NCBI GenBank assembly: GCA_934597175.1
Contig: CAKTQR010000027.1
Span: forward strand, 1-30,485
Source: an uncultured Oscillospiraceae bacterium
Lineage (GTDB): Bacteria > Bacillota > Clostridia > Oscillospirales > Oscillospiraceae
Direction of reading: 5' to 3'
DNA: 30,485 bases
This document shows positions 23,134 through 30,409 of this stretch, one piece after another. Positions within the stretch are counted from its first letter, which is position 1. Each line of letters opens with the position of its first letter. The notes beneath the pieces are model-generated. The model ran no database searches, had not been told where the DNA came from, and saw only the letters and a list, made by a program, of their open reading frames with translations. Both the position numbers and the translations under genes were made by a program.

Positions 23134-23261
23134 GCTGAAAATGAAGTAGGTACGGCATCCCCGTCCTCACCGGGCCGCAGAAGGCGAGCTTCGGTCAATA
23201 ACAACGCTGCGTGTGCGGCGGTGTTTTTGTGTGTGCGGATGCTGTCAGGCATCCGTTTTTT
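23134..23261 (+). ncRNA. infC operon leader, probable L20-type attenuator
   Basis: The leader between the promoter and infC ends in an intrinsic terminator: stem CGGATGC/GCATCCG (23236-23255) with a six-base loop and six T. In Firmicutes, infC-rpmI-rplT leaders are controlled by ribosomal protein L20, which promotes termination when in excess. The terminator and the operon content are seen; L20 control is inferred. The GC-rich stretch at 23156-23220 could form the alternative structure, but its pairing was not worked out. Confidence 0.7.
23236..23261 (+). terminator. Attenuator terminator before infC
   Basis: A seven-base perfect stem CGGATGC / GCATCCG, loop TGTCAG, then six T. It lies only eight bases before the GGAGG of infC, so termination here would shut off the whole operon. 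Confidence 0.85.
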
Positions 23262-23283
23262 GCAATTTTGGAGGTGTTTTAAG

Positions 23284-23865
23284 ATCGCAAGCGTAAACCA
23301 TGAAATCAACGAGGAGATCATCGACAAGGAACTTAGAGTTATAAGTGACGATGGTGAGCAGCTTGGCATTATGTCCGCCGAGGAAGCCCTGAAGATCGCA
23401 GAGGAGAAGGAGCTTGACTTGGTCAAGATATCCCCCATGGCAAAGCCCCCCGTCTGTAAGATCATGGACTACGGCAAGTATCGCTTTGAACAGGCAAAGC
23501 GTGAAAAGGAAGCCAAGAAGAATCAGCGTGTCATGGAAGTCAAGGAGATCCGCATGTCCCCGAGCATCGGCGAGAACGATCTTCAAACCAAGCTCAAGGC
23601 AGCGCTCAAATTCCTTGCTGACGGTGACCGTGTCAAGGTTTCCATTCGCTTCAGAGGCAGAGAGATGGCTCATACCAACCTCGGTGAGCAGATCCTGCGC
23701 GATTTTGCCGACAAATGCTCCGAGCTTGCCAACCTCGATAAGCAGCCCAAGCTCGAAGGACGCAACATGTCCATGTTCCTGTCCCCGAAGTCTGCTCAGG
23801 CAGTCAAGAAGGCACAGAAGGAAGCCGCAAAGAAGAAGGCCGAGGCCGCTTCTGCGGAGGAATAA
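23284..23865 (+). CDS. infC: Translation initiation factor IF-3, with an AUC start codon
   Basis: 193 residues from the chosen start. IF-3 binds the 30S subunit and checks initiator tRNA and start codon. The N domain has NHEINEEIIDKELRVISDDGEQLGIMS and the linker/C domain has CKIMDYGKYRFEQAKREKEAKKNQ and VKVSIRFRGREMAHTNLGEQIL. No ATG, GTG or TTG lies in frame between GGAGG (23270-23274) and the conserved N terminus. The codon nine bases after GGAGG is ATC (23284), followed by GCAAGCGTAAAC. IF-3 genes in several bacteria start with AUU or a similar rare codon, which lets IF-3 repress its own synthesis. rpmI and rplT follow. Confidence 0.92.
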   Translation: MASVNHEINEEIIDKELRVISDDGEQLGIMSAEEALKIAEEKELDLVKISPMAKPPVCKIMDYGKYRFEQAKREKEAKKNQRVMEVKEIRMSPSIGENDLQTKLKAALKFLADGDRVKVSIRFRGREMAHTNLGEQILRDFADKCSELANLDKQPKLEGRNMSMFLSPKSAQAVKKAQKEAAKKKAEAASAEE

Positions 23866-23920
23866 TTTTAGGTTATTACAGGCTTGACCTGAATAGCAGC
23901 ATACGGAAGGAGAAATAATC

Positions 23921-24118
23921 ATGCCCAAACTTAAGACCCACAGCGGTGCTAAGAAGAGATTTAATCTCACCAAGACCGGTAAGGTAAAGCGCGCTCATGC
24001 ATACAAGAGCCATATCCTCACTAAGAAAGATACCAAGCGTTGCCGTCGTCTGCGCTCCGGCGCTATCGCCGATGTGACCAACGAAGCAGCTATCAAAAAG
24101 ATGATCCCTTACAAATAA
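23921..24118 (+). CDS. rpmI: 50S ribosomal protein L35
   Basis: 65 residues, the usual length. MPKLKTHSGAKKRF is diagnostic of L35, followed by the very basic TKTGKVKRAHAYKSHIL and KRCRRLRSGAIA. It binds 23S rRNA. A GGAG-type site precedes the ATG, and it lies between infC and rplT in the conserved order. Confidence 0.97.
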   Translation: MPKLKTHSGAKKRFNLTKTGKVKRAHAYKSHILTKKDTKRCRRLRSGAIADVTNEAAIKKMIPYK

Positions 24119-24154
24119 GTAAGGCTTACTTGTACTAATAGGAGGAATTGACAA

Positions 24155-24508
24155 ATGGCAAGAGTTAAGGGCGCAATGATGACCCGCAAACATAGAAATA
24201 AGATCCTTGGCCTGGCTAAGGGTTACTGGGGCAACAAGTCCCGCCACTATAAGATGGCTCAGGAGCAGATGATGAAGTCCGGCCGCTACGCATATGTCGG
24301 CCGCAAGCAGAAGAAGAGAGACTTCCGTCAGCTCTGGATCACCCGTATCAGCGCAGGCTGCAAGGCAAACGGAATGAACTATTCCACCTTTATGCACGGC
24401 CTGAAGCTCGCCGGCATCGACATGAACCGCAAGATGCTGTCCGAGACCGCTATCCACGATCCCGCTGCTTTCACCGCACTGTGCGAGAAGGCAAAGGCAT
24501 CTCTGTAA
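24155..24508 (+). CDS. rplT: 50S ribosomal protein L20
   Basis: 117 residues, the usual length. MARVKGAMMTRKHRNKILGLAKGYWG and RKQKKRDFRQLWITRISAGCKANGMNYSTFMHGLK are characteristic. It binds 23S rRNA early in assembly and probably regulates this operon through the leader. GGAGG precedes the ATG and a strong terminator follows the stop. Confidence 0.97.
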   Translation: MARVKGAMMTRKHRNKILGLAKGYWGNKSRHYKMAQEQMMKSGRYAYVGRKQKKRDFRQLWITRISAGCKANGMNYSTFMHGLKLAGIDMNRKMLSETAIHDPAAFTALCEKAKASL

Positions 24509-24524
24509 TTAAAAGGACAAAAAG

Positions 24525-24549
24525 CGCCGCCAACAGGCGGCGTTTTTTT
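24525..24549 (+). terminator. Terminator after rplT
   Basis: A seven-base perfect stem CGCCGCC / GGCGGCG with an AACA loop, then seven T. Repeat copy 3 begins two bases after its T tract. Confidence 0.92.
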
Positions 24550-24550
24550 C

Positions 24551-24801
24551 AAGCTAACGAGAGCTGACCCCATATCGTCTGTCAGTGCGCCATTTCGGTG
24601 CTTTCCGCCTTTTTTCACCTTGCCGGGCACAAAGCCCGACTGCATCAAAAGAAAACCGGAAATCCCACGAAAAATCATCACTGACAGATGCTGCGCAGTT
24701 TTGCCGGGGATTATGCAAAGGCAAGAAGATAATACTTTCATAGCTGACACATGTCTGGCTTTTTCCGTCAAAACCGACAGGGGGTCGACTCCCGTCAGCT
24801 T
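24551..24801 (-). repeat. Structured MITE-like repeat, copy 3 (reverse orientation)
   Basis: A 251-base element homologous to copy 1 but inverted. Terminal inverted repeats are 24551-24577 and 24775-24801 (21 of 27 match). Stem B is CTGTCAGT (24579-24586) with ACTGACAG (24680-24687). Stem A is CCGTCAAAACC (24765-24775) with AGTTTTGCCGG (24697-24707), with one mismatch. Both end sequences and the AATGGCGCACTGACAGACGAT stretch are shared with copy 1. It fills the gap between the rplT terminator and the next gene, whose ribosome-binding site follows directly. No protein of its own was identified. Confidence 0.82.
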
Positions 24802-24817
24802 ATTTAGAGGATACTAC

Positions 24818-25105
24818 ATGTTTGAAATACTCCGAGAATGGTTTGGTATGGGGCTGAGCCTGCCCGTTATTGCGACCGACCTGTTCTTTGCCGCGATCGG
24901 TCTGTATGCGGCGTTGAAGATAAGCAACAAGAAGACCGTAATATATATTATGTTAACCACAATGGCGGTTTACATAATTGCATCGTTCGTAGCGAAAAGC
25001 AGCATTGAAATGTTTGCGGTGTACGCCGTGTTCGTCGGTGCGTTTGCGTTCTTCGCCCTCATCGGCGCAGCCCTCGGCCTGCTGATAAGAGCGATAAAGA
25101 AATAA
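24818..25105 (+). CDS. Small membrane protein of unknown function
   Basis: 95 residues from the ATG that follows AGAGGAT. Three hydrophobic helices are evident: LSLPVIATDLFFAAIGLYAAL, VIYIMLTTMAVYIIASFVA and VYAVFVGAFAFFALIGAALGLL. It ends RAIKK. I do not recognise the family. A longer in-frame reading from 24620 would be translated from the repeat and is rejected. No promoter is evident outside the repeat, so transcription may start within copy 3. A terminator follows closely, so it is monocistronic. Confidence 0.7.
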   Translation: MFEILREWFGMGLSLPVIATDLFFAAIGLYAALKISNKKTVIYIMLTTMAVYIIASFVAKSSIEMFAVYAVFVGAFAFFALIGAALGLLIRAIKK

Positions 25106-25114
25106 ACATTCCTT

Positions 25115-25144
25115 AATGTGCGTCCAACCGGGCGCACATTTTTT
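25115..25144 (+). terminator. Terminator after the small membrane protein
   Basis: Stem AATGTGCGTCC / GGGCGCACATT (one T-G pair) with an AACC loop, followed by T's. Confidence 0.88.
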
Positions 25145-25154
25145 ATATCCCCCC

Positions 25155-25200
25155 TTGACAATACGGGTACATTGCATTACAATATAGTCACTACATTGCA
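25155..25200 (+). promoter_or_regulatory. Promoter and likely autoregulatory site of the padR operon
   Basis: A perfect TTGACA (25155-25160) and TACAAT (25178-25183) lie 17 bases apart. An exact 9-base direct repeat, TACATTGCA, occurs at 25168-25176 and 25192-25200 and flanks the -10. PadR proteins commonly repress their own promoter, so the repeat is a candidate operator (inferred). Confidence 0.7.
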
Positions 25201-25220
25201 AAACAAAGTAGAGGTGCGAC

Positions 25221-25553
25221 ATGATATCATCACAAATGCTAAAGGGCACGCTTGAGGGCTGCATATTGCAGATAATCTCCCGCCGTGAGACCTACGGCTA
25301 CGAGATAGCCGAAACGCTCATGCGCTACGGCTTCGGCAAGATCGCCGAGGGCACGATATACCCGCTTTTGCTGCGATTAGAGCGTAACGGACTCGTCCTG
25401 ACCGAATATCGCCCGAGCGAGCTTGGCCCGAAGCGCAAGTATTACCGGCTCAGCGACGAGGGCAAAACGGCGCTTTCGGAGTTCGAGCAAAGCTACAGGG
25501 AGCTTGAAAATGCGATCAACAAATTATTCGACGGAGGAAACGAAAATGAATAA
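25221..25553 (+). CDS. PadR-family transcriptional repressor
   Basis: 110 residues. The winged-helix signature is clear: MLKGTLEGCILQIISRRETYGYEIAETLMRYGFGKIAEGTIYPLLLRLERNGLVLTEYRPSELGPKRKYYRLSDEGKTAL. The C-terminal helix (EFEQSYRELENAINKLF) is the dimerisation part of the short PadR-s2 class. The gene overlaps the membrane-protein gene that follows by eight bases, the frequent arrangement in which a PadR repressor controls its neighbour. The inducer is unknown. Confidence 0.93.
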   Translation: MISSQMLKGTLEGCILQIISRRETYGYEIAETLMRYGFGKIAEGTIYPLLLRLERNGLVLTEYRPSELGPKRKYYRLSDEGKTALSEFEQSYRELENAINKLFDGGNENE

Positions 25554-25896
25554 GCTTACAAGGCAGCTCAGAGACGAAAACAACGAGCTTGAAAAGCAGC
25601 TGAGTGAGGCGACAAACGAGATATTGACCGACATAGCGGTTTACATAAGATACGCAAACATCAGCGAATACGAGCAGGAGAGGGTGCGCCGTGATATCTA
25701 CGACATGCTGCTCGAGGGCGAGCGCCGTGGACAGAGCGTGAGCGATATAATCGGCGACGATTACAAGGCGTTCTGCGACAGCGTCATCTCCGAAGTGCCG
25801 CAGCTCACCCTGGTGCAGATGCACATCGGCGTGAGCGTTCCAGTGCTTGCGGTGCTTGCCGCCGTGTACCTCATCCTCAACGCCAAGCTTGCGTGA
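25546..25896 (+). CDS. DUF1048-like protein with one membrane helix, PadR partner
   Basis: 116 residues. GGAGG and an ATG inside the padR end give tight coupling. The soluble part is a charged helical region (MNKLTRQLRDENNELEKQLSEATNEILTDIAVYIRYANISEYEQERVRRDIYDMLLEGERRGQSVSDIIGDDYKAFCDSV). The GDDYKAFCD segment resembles the GEDVAAFCDEL motif I remember from DUF1048 proteins, which are often encoded next to PadR. One hydrophobic helix (SVPVLAVLAAVYLILN) is at the end. Relatives that I recall are longer, so this could be a shortened copy; the function is not known. Confidence 0.62.
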   Translation: MNKLTRQLRDENNELEKQLSEATNEILTDIAVYIRYANISEYEQERVRRDIYDMLLEGERRGQSVSDIIGDDYKAFCDSVISEVPQLTLVQMHIGVSVPVLAVLAAVYLILNAKLA

Positions 25897-25918
25897 GCGG
25901 GCAGCGGGATGCTATAAT
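25889..25918 (+). promoter_or_regulatory. Promoter of the AlaX-like gene
   Basis: An extended -10, TG-C-TATAAT (25910-25918), with a TTGCGT 18 bases upstream of the -10. It overlaps the 3' end of the PadR partner gene, and TTGGAGCG precedes the ATG at 25945. Confidence 0.65.
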
Positions 25919-25944
25919 GAACAAAAACTATTGGAGCGTGCGAT

Positions 25945-27111
25945 ATGACAGAAAAGCTTTATTATATTGACAGCCACATGAAAGCGTTCACCGCTAAGGT
26001 GCTCGCCTGTGAGCCGGTGAAGGACAGATTCGAGGTCGTTCTCGACCGCACGGCGTTCTTCCCCGAGGGCGGCGGTCAAGCCGGTGACAGCGGCTTTATC
26101 GGCGAGACTGCGGTGTTCGACACCCACGAGAAAAACGGCGAGGTGATGCATTATGTAAACCAGCCCATCCCCGTCGGCAGCACCCATGACTGCCGAATCG
26201 ACTGGGAAAAGCGCTTTCGCAGGATGCAAAATCACTCCGGCGAGCATATTGTGTCCGGGCTCGTGCATAAAAAGTATGGGTACTCCAATGTCGGCTTCCA
26301 TATGGGCGCAGACTTCGTTACCATCGACTTCGACGGCTTTCTAACGCCCGAGCAGCTTGCCGAGATAGAGCGTGAGGCAAATTACGCCGTTGCCGCAAAT
26401 TATAAGGTAACGGCGACATTCCCCGAGCCCGAGACGCTCAAAACGCTTGACTACCGCAGCAAGCTCGAGCTCACGGAAAATGTGCGCATTGTAAAGATTG
26501 AAAACACCGATATCTGCGCCTGCTGCGCCCCGCATGTTTACAGCACCGCCGAGGTCGGCTTGGTGAAGATACTTACGAGCGAGCGCCGCCGCCGCGGCGG
26601 TGACGGCGTGCGCATAACCATGCTCTGTGGCCTTGACGCTTACGAAAACCTCGTCCGCACCCACGATAACAATGCGGCAATATCCATGCTGCTGTCGGCA
26701 AAGCGTGAGGAGACGGCGTCGGCGGTCGAGCGTGTGCTGGCAGAGCAGGAGAGACTCAAGCAGCGCAACGCCGAGCTCAGCCGAGCTCTTGCACATCTGC
26801 GTGCCGAGACCATCAAGCCCACAGACGGCAATATTGTCATCTTCGACTCCGTTCTGGACGAGCCTGCGCTGCGGGAGCTTGTAAACGAGGCCGTGCCAAA
26901 ATGCGGCGGGCTTGCGGCGGTGTTCTCCGGCAGTGATGAGACGGGCTACAGGTACATCATCGGCAGCCGAAATATCGACCTCCATGCATCCGCAAAAGAG
27001 ATAAATTCCGGCATCAACGGCCGTGGCGGCGGCAGCAGCGAAATGATACAGGGCAGCTGCAAGGAAAGCGCCGAAAATATTCAAAAATTTTTGAGCATAT
27101 ACAATATCTAG
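25945..27111 (+). CDS. AlaX-type trans-editing protein with DHHA1 domain
   Basis: 388 residues. AlaX proteins hydrolyse Ser-tRNA(Ala) or Gly-tRNA(Ala) made by alanyl-tRNA synthetase error. The N-terminal part resembles the AlaRS editing domain. TAFFPEGGGQAGDSG is near residue 40, and the zinc-site residues are H97 and H101 in HSGEH, with C193 and H197 in the CxxxH form CCAPH. A helical linker is followed by a C-terminal DHHA1 domain, with GRGGGSSEMIQGS near residues 354-366. This is the long AlaX type (AlaX-L). It is transcribed alone from an extended -10 promoter. Confidence 0.92.
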   Translation: MTEKLYYIDSHMKAFTAKVLACEPVKDRFEVVLDRTAFFPEGGGQAGDSGFIGETAVFDTHEKNGEVMHYVNQPIPVGSTHDCRIDWEKRFRRMQNHSGEHIVSGLVHKKYGYSNVGFHMGADFVTIDFDGFLTPEQLAEIEREANYAVAANYKVTATFPEPETLKTLDYRSKLELTENVRIVKIENTDICACCAPHVYSTAEVGLVKILTSERRRRGGDGVRITMLCGLDAYENLVRTHDNNAAISMLLSAKREETASAVERVLAEQERLKQRNAELSRALAHLRAETIKPTDGNIVIFDSVLDEPALRELVNEAVPKCGGLAAVFSGSDETGYRYIIGSRNIDLHASAKEINSGINGRGGGSSEMIQGSCKESAENIQKFLSIYNI

Positions 27112-27186
27112 ACAGCAGATACAAAATTGTATAGCAAATAGTGAATAATTTTAGTCTAAATTGTTAAATTTCTTGCTTAAACCCGA

Positions 27187-27219
27187 TTGACAATAATATG
27201 ACATTTTGATACAATGTAT
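27187..27219 (+). promoter_or_regulatory. Promoter and palindromic site of the 2-hydroxyacyl-CoA dehydratase operon
   Basis: A perfect TTGACA (27187-27192) and TACAAT (27210-27215), 17 bases apart. The -10 lies in a 5-1-5 palindrome, ATACA-A-TGTAT (27209-27219). A related palindrome, ATACAA-AA-TTGTAT, is at 27119-27132. In both sites the palindrome is followed by AGC. Two such sites around a strong promoter suggest a dedicated repressor (inferred). Confidence 0.7.
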
Positions 27220-27286
27220 AGCTAGATAAAGGGCGTTTTGCGCCTTGAATACCATACCAAAAATTTTTTATTATGGGGGGTTATCC

Positions 27287-28498
27287 GTGAGAGATCTCAA
27301 GCATCTGATTTATTTCGAGAACTTGCTTAAGGAAGCCAATAACGAATTGGTCAAAAAGGCAAAAGAAGAGGGTAAGTTCGCACTGGGCTACACCTGCTAC
27401 TTCATGCCCGAAGTACTTCTCGACCTGCCCGGCTGCTTCTCCGTTCGTCTGAGAGCACCCGACTGCAGCTCACCCGACATCGCAACCTACTACATGTCCG
27501 CCCGTGTTTGCCACTACGGACGCAGCCTCTTCGAGCGTGCTCTCGAAGGCGGCTTCAACTTCCTCGATGCGCAGCTGGCCACCGAAACCTGCACCGTCAC
27601 CTGCCGCTTCCAGGAGCACATCCAGCAGAAGCACCTCGACTCCGTCAAGGATATGAAGGTTATCGACAACGATAAGTTCTTCTGCGAGTTTATGGATGTT
27701 CCCTTCAAGAACACCGAGAACGACTATCAGTACTATCATGATCAGCTTGAGTACCATGTCCTCGGCAAGCTGAAGGAAAACCTCGGCGTCGATGTTTCCG
27801 ACAAGGCTCTCAAGGCAGCTATCAAGCAGCACAACGAGGTCTGCAAGATCATCAACGAGATCGGCGATTACCGCAAGCTCGATAATCCCACCATCACCGG
27901 CTATGAGTTCCATGTCATTCAGCTGGTATCTCTGGTTTGCCCGAAATACCTCATTCTCCCGTACCTGAAGGAGACCCTGAAGGAGATCAAGACCCGCAAG
28001 CCCGACGAGAAGTGGCCGTTCCGCTGCAAGGTCGTTCTGGCCGGCTCCGAGAACGACGACCCCTACTTCACCGAGCTCATCGAGAGCTGCGGCGCAGAGG
28101 TCGTTTGCGACCGTTACTGCTACGGCGCAGTCGAGTCCCGTCAGCCCATCGAGATCCGTGAGGGCGAGACTCCCCTTAAGGCAATTGCCCGTCATTACCT
28201 CGAGACCTCCAACTGCCCCCGCTTCATGCCGCAGAACGAGATGCGTGCAAGAAAGCAGAAGCTGGCAGACCTCGTCAAGGAATACAAGGCAGACGGTATC
28301 ATCATCTGCTCGAACAAGTTCTGCGAGTACTGGTCCTACGAGCGTGTTATCGATAGCTTCATCCTCCATCGTGACTTCGGCATCCCCGTATGCTCGATCG
28401 AGAAGGAGTACATAAACACCGCATCTGGCCAGCTGCGTACCCGCTTCCAGGCATTTGTTGAATCTGTCGAAATCAAGAAGATTCAGGAGGGCAAGTAA
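27287..28498 (+). CDS. 2-hydroxyacyl-CoA dehydratase subunit (HgdB/BcrC-like)
   Basis: 403 residues from GTG, preceded by a GGGGGG run about seven bases upstream. This family (PF06050) holds a [4Fe-4S] cluster and removes water from a 2-hydroxyacyl-CoA by a ketyl-radical route after one-electron activation. Candidate cluster residues are C75 in CHYGRS, C102/C106 in ETCTVTC, and C346 in SNKFCEYWSYE, the family's CEYWS-like motif. Substrates in the family include hydroxyglutaryl-, hydroxyisocaproyl-, phenyllactyl- and lactyl-CoA; the one used here cannot be told. Codons are strongly optimised, suggesting an abundant catabolic enzyme. A longer TTG start at 27245 lacks a ribosome-binding site. 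Confidence 0.88.
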   Translation: MRDLKHLIYFENLLKEANNELVKKAKEEGKFALGYTCYFMPEVLLDLPGCFSVRLRAPDCSSPDIATYYMSARVCHYGRSLFERALEGGFNFLDAQLATETCTVTCRFQEHIQQKHLDSVKDMKVIDNDKFFCEFMDVPFKNTENDYQYYHDQLEYHVLGKLKENLGVDVSDKALKAAIKQHNEVCKIINEIGDYRKLDNPTITGYEFHVIQLVSLVCPKYLILPYLKETLKEIKTRKPDEKWPFRCKVVLAGSENDDPYFTELIESCGAEVVCDRYCYGAVESRQPIEIREGETPLKAIARHYLETSNCPRFMPQNEMRARKQKLADLVKEYKADGIIICSNKFCEYWSYERVIDSFILHRDFGIPVCSIEKEYINTASGQLRTRFQAFVESVEIKKIQEGK

Positions 28499-28499
28499 T

Positions 28500-30098
28500 A
28501 TGAGTTTCATTAAAGATTTCTGGTATGGCAAGCCCCATACCGCAGAAGAAGGCGGCCGCCGTCTGGGCGACAACTACCTGCCCAAGACCGGTCTTTACAA
28601 GCACAGAGAGTGGCGTGGCGTAAAGGACACCTTCTACTACTTCCATAACATTTGGCTGTACAATTACCTGCACATGGTGATCGATGTCATGAAGTACGGC
28701 GGCCTTGTCAACTTTGCCAAGGGCATTTGGAGATACCGCTGGGTCGGCCAGACCTACCTGCCCGTTCTCCATTGGTTTGACCGTGGCCTCGAAGGTCTCC
28801 GCGGCGAGGCTATGAAAGCTTCCGCATGGCACTACCGTGCAATGGTCAATGCGACTATCTATCAGTTCATGACCATGTTCAACGCAGATACCAGACTGCA
28901 CGGCGGCAAGAAGAACGACGCATGGTATCACACCATGGCAATGAAGGAAACCACTTGGGGCGGCATGTTCTACGGCTGGAGCGACAAGTTCAAGGCAGTC
29001 TCTCTCGAGATGATCCCTTACTTCGTCACCTGCCATGTTAACAGCCACACCGTACATAACTACATCGACGCAGTTCAGTCTATCGGCCTGCCCGGCGACC
29101 CCTGCCCGATGTGCCAGGCTGAGTCCGGCCTGTTCGTCCTCGACGATATCCCCGATTACAGCCCGTTCATGATCACCTGTAACGAAGCCTGCGACGGCTC
29201 TGTCGCAACCGCTATCCTTCAGGACTGGTTCAATGACAAGCCCCTGTACGCTCTGCAGATGCCCATGCAGTTCGACGATCCTCTCGCAAACAAGTTTGTT
29301 CAGAAGGACATTGAGAAGTGCTGGAAGTTCATCGAGGAGCAGACCGGCGTTCCCATGAATCTCGACCTCATGTACGAGTGCATCGAGAGGCAGAACGAGC
29401 TCATGAAGTTCGAGTGGGAGAAGTGGGAAGTTGCGGCAAAGACCGACAGCTACCCCATCAACGGCGTTGCTCAGGCACTGTACCGTATCTACCAGTCTCA
29501 GTTCGGCGATCTGCCCATCTGGCATGAGGTCGACAGCAAGGTCCGTCCCATCATGGAGAAGTGTGTCTCCAAGAAGATCAACACCTTCCCGAAGACCCGT
29601 CACAGAGTCATTGCATGGTCCTGCGCACCTTTGTACTACTCCAACTGGTGCACTTGGGCATACAACACCTGGGGCCTGAATGTTATCATCAACATGGACT
29701 CTCTGATGTTCGATATGACCATCCGTACCGACTCCTACGAGAACATGCTGGAAGACGTTGCTCAGTACCATATGTGGGCTCCCATGCGCCGCATGGCAGT
29801 CGGCGGTATGCACCACATCTTCGAGCTGTGGGATTACATGAAGCGCTTCAACTGCGACTTCGTCATGATGTATGACCAGCTTCAGTGCAAGGGCATGCAG
29901 GGCGTCCACGGCCTGTTCGAGGACGAGTTCCGTGACAGAAATATCCCTGCTATCTGGATGCCTCACGCACTCCCCGATAGCCGTACCGTTTCCCGTGCTG
30001 AGATCCGTCGTATAGTCAACGACTACATGTCCACCGTTATGCACGAAGAGCCTCTCGATCCGTCGCTCCTCGAGCTCGACGACGACATGACATGGTAA
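28500..30098 (+). CDS. 2-hydroxyacyl-CoA dehydratase second subunit with N-terminal extension
   Basis: 532 residues, versus about 370-430 usual for these subunits. The start at 28500 follows AGGAGGGCAAGTAAT, just after the first subunit's stop. The first 160 or so residues are extra and rich in Trp, Tyr and Phe; I do not recognise them. The dehydratase-like core begins about residue 165 (SLEMIPYFVTCHVNS). Cysteines that could serve the cluster are C202 and C205 in DPCPMC, C227 and C231, and C375 in AWSCAPLYYSN. It is the partner of the preceding gene and shares its strong codon bias. Family membership of the core is inferred from context, fold motifs and the activase gene downstream. Confidence 0.78.
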   Translation: MSFIKDFWYGKPHTAEEGGRRLGDNYLPKTGLYKHREWRGVKDTFYYFHNIWLYNYLHMVIDVMKYGGLVNFAKGIWRYRWVGQTYLPVLHWFDRGLEGLRGEAMKASAWHYRAMVNATIYQFMTMFNADTRLHGGKKNDAWYHTMAMKETTWGGMFYGWSDKFKAVSLEMIPYFVTCHVNSHTVHNYIDAVQSIGLPGDPCPMCQAESGLFVLDDIPDYSPFMITCNEACDGSVATAILQDWFNDKPLYALQMPMQFDDPLANKFVQKDIEKCWKFIEEQTGVPMNLDLMYECIERQNELMKFEWEKWEVAAKTDSYPINGVAQALYRIYQSQFGDLPIWHEVDSKVRPIMEKCVSKKINTFPKTRHRVIAWSCAPLYYSNWCTWAYNTWGLNVIINMDSLMFDMTIRTDSYENMLEDVAQYHMWAPMRRMAVGGMHHIFELWDYMKRFNCDFVMMYDQLQCKGMQGVHGLFEDEFRDRNIPAIWMPHALPDSRTVSRAEIRRIVNDYMSTVMHEEPLDPSLLELDDDMTW

Positions 30099-30114
30099 TA
30101 GGAGGCAAATGAAT

Positions 30115-30324
30115 ATGAAAAAGATAGCTAAGCTGCTCGGCATAGGCGTTGGCGCATATGCAGCACTGTTCGCAGTATTCTTCTTTGACCTTGACGGCAA
30201 GTTCCTGTTCAATGTTTTTGAGCCGTTCGTAAAGAACCACTACGACAACATGCCTCGTAGGGATATGACCCAGATGCCTTACGACATGAACAAGTTCCCC
30301 GACTACAAGTACGACGAAGTCTGA
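30115..30324 (+). CDS. Small one-helix membrane protein in the dehydratase operon
   Basis: 69 residues from the ATG nine bases after GGAGG; an ATG two codons earlier is only three bases from GGAGG. MKKIAKLLGIGVGAYAALFAVFFFD is a hydrophobic N-terminal helix. The tail is rich in Asp, Asn, Met, Tyr and Pro (HYDNMPRRDMTQMPYDMNKFPDYKYDEV). It lies 16 bases after the large dehydratase subunit and before the activase gene, with the same codon style. I do not recognise it. A membrane tether or assembly helper for the complex is possible but unproved. Confidence 0.72.
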   Translation: MKKIAKLLGIGVGAYAALFAVFFFDLDGKFLFNVFEPFVKNHYDNMPRRDMTQMPYDMNKFPDYKYDEV

Positions 30325-30342
30325 TTGTTTGCAACTAATTAA

Positions 30343-30368
30343 CCAACCCTCCGGTTTCGGAGGGTTGG
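30343..30368 (+). other. Stable hairpin without a T tract, between the small membrane protein and the activase
   Basis: An 11-base perfect stem, CCAACCCTCCG / CGGAGGGTTGG, with a GTTT loop and no T run after it. It may protect the upstream message or partly terminate, so that the activase is made in smaller amount than the dehydratase. A similar T-less hairpin lies at 10146-10173. Confidence 0.75.
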
Positions 30369-30409
30369 ACATCGAATAAGACAGTAAATCATTTATGGAG
30401 GCAACACTA

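Noticed and set aside
23037..23465. A longer N terminus for the CmpB-type protein
   Set aside because: It would run antisense through the infC promoter, leader and start. The conserved membrane part begins at about 23036-23078.
24379..24771. A 130-codon minus-strand open reading frame through repeat copy 3
   Set aside because: It runs from the repeat into the rplT terminator and the antisense of rplT, with no ribosome-binding site.
28473..30212. A 579-codon open reading frame antisense to the large dehydratase subunit
   Set aside because: It exists because the sense gene uses few codons whose complement is a stop. The protein is a featureless V/D/L/H-rich string and the sense strand has a ribosome-binding site and family motifs.
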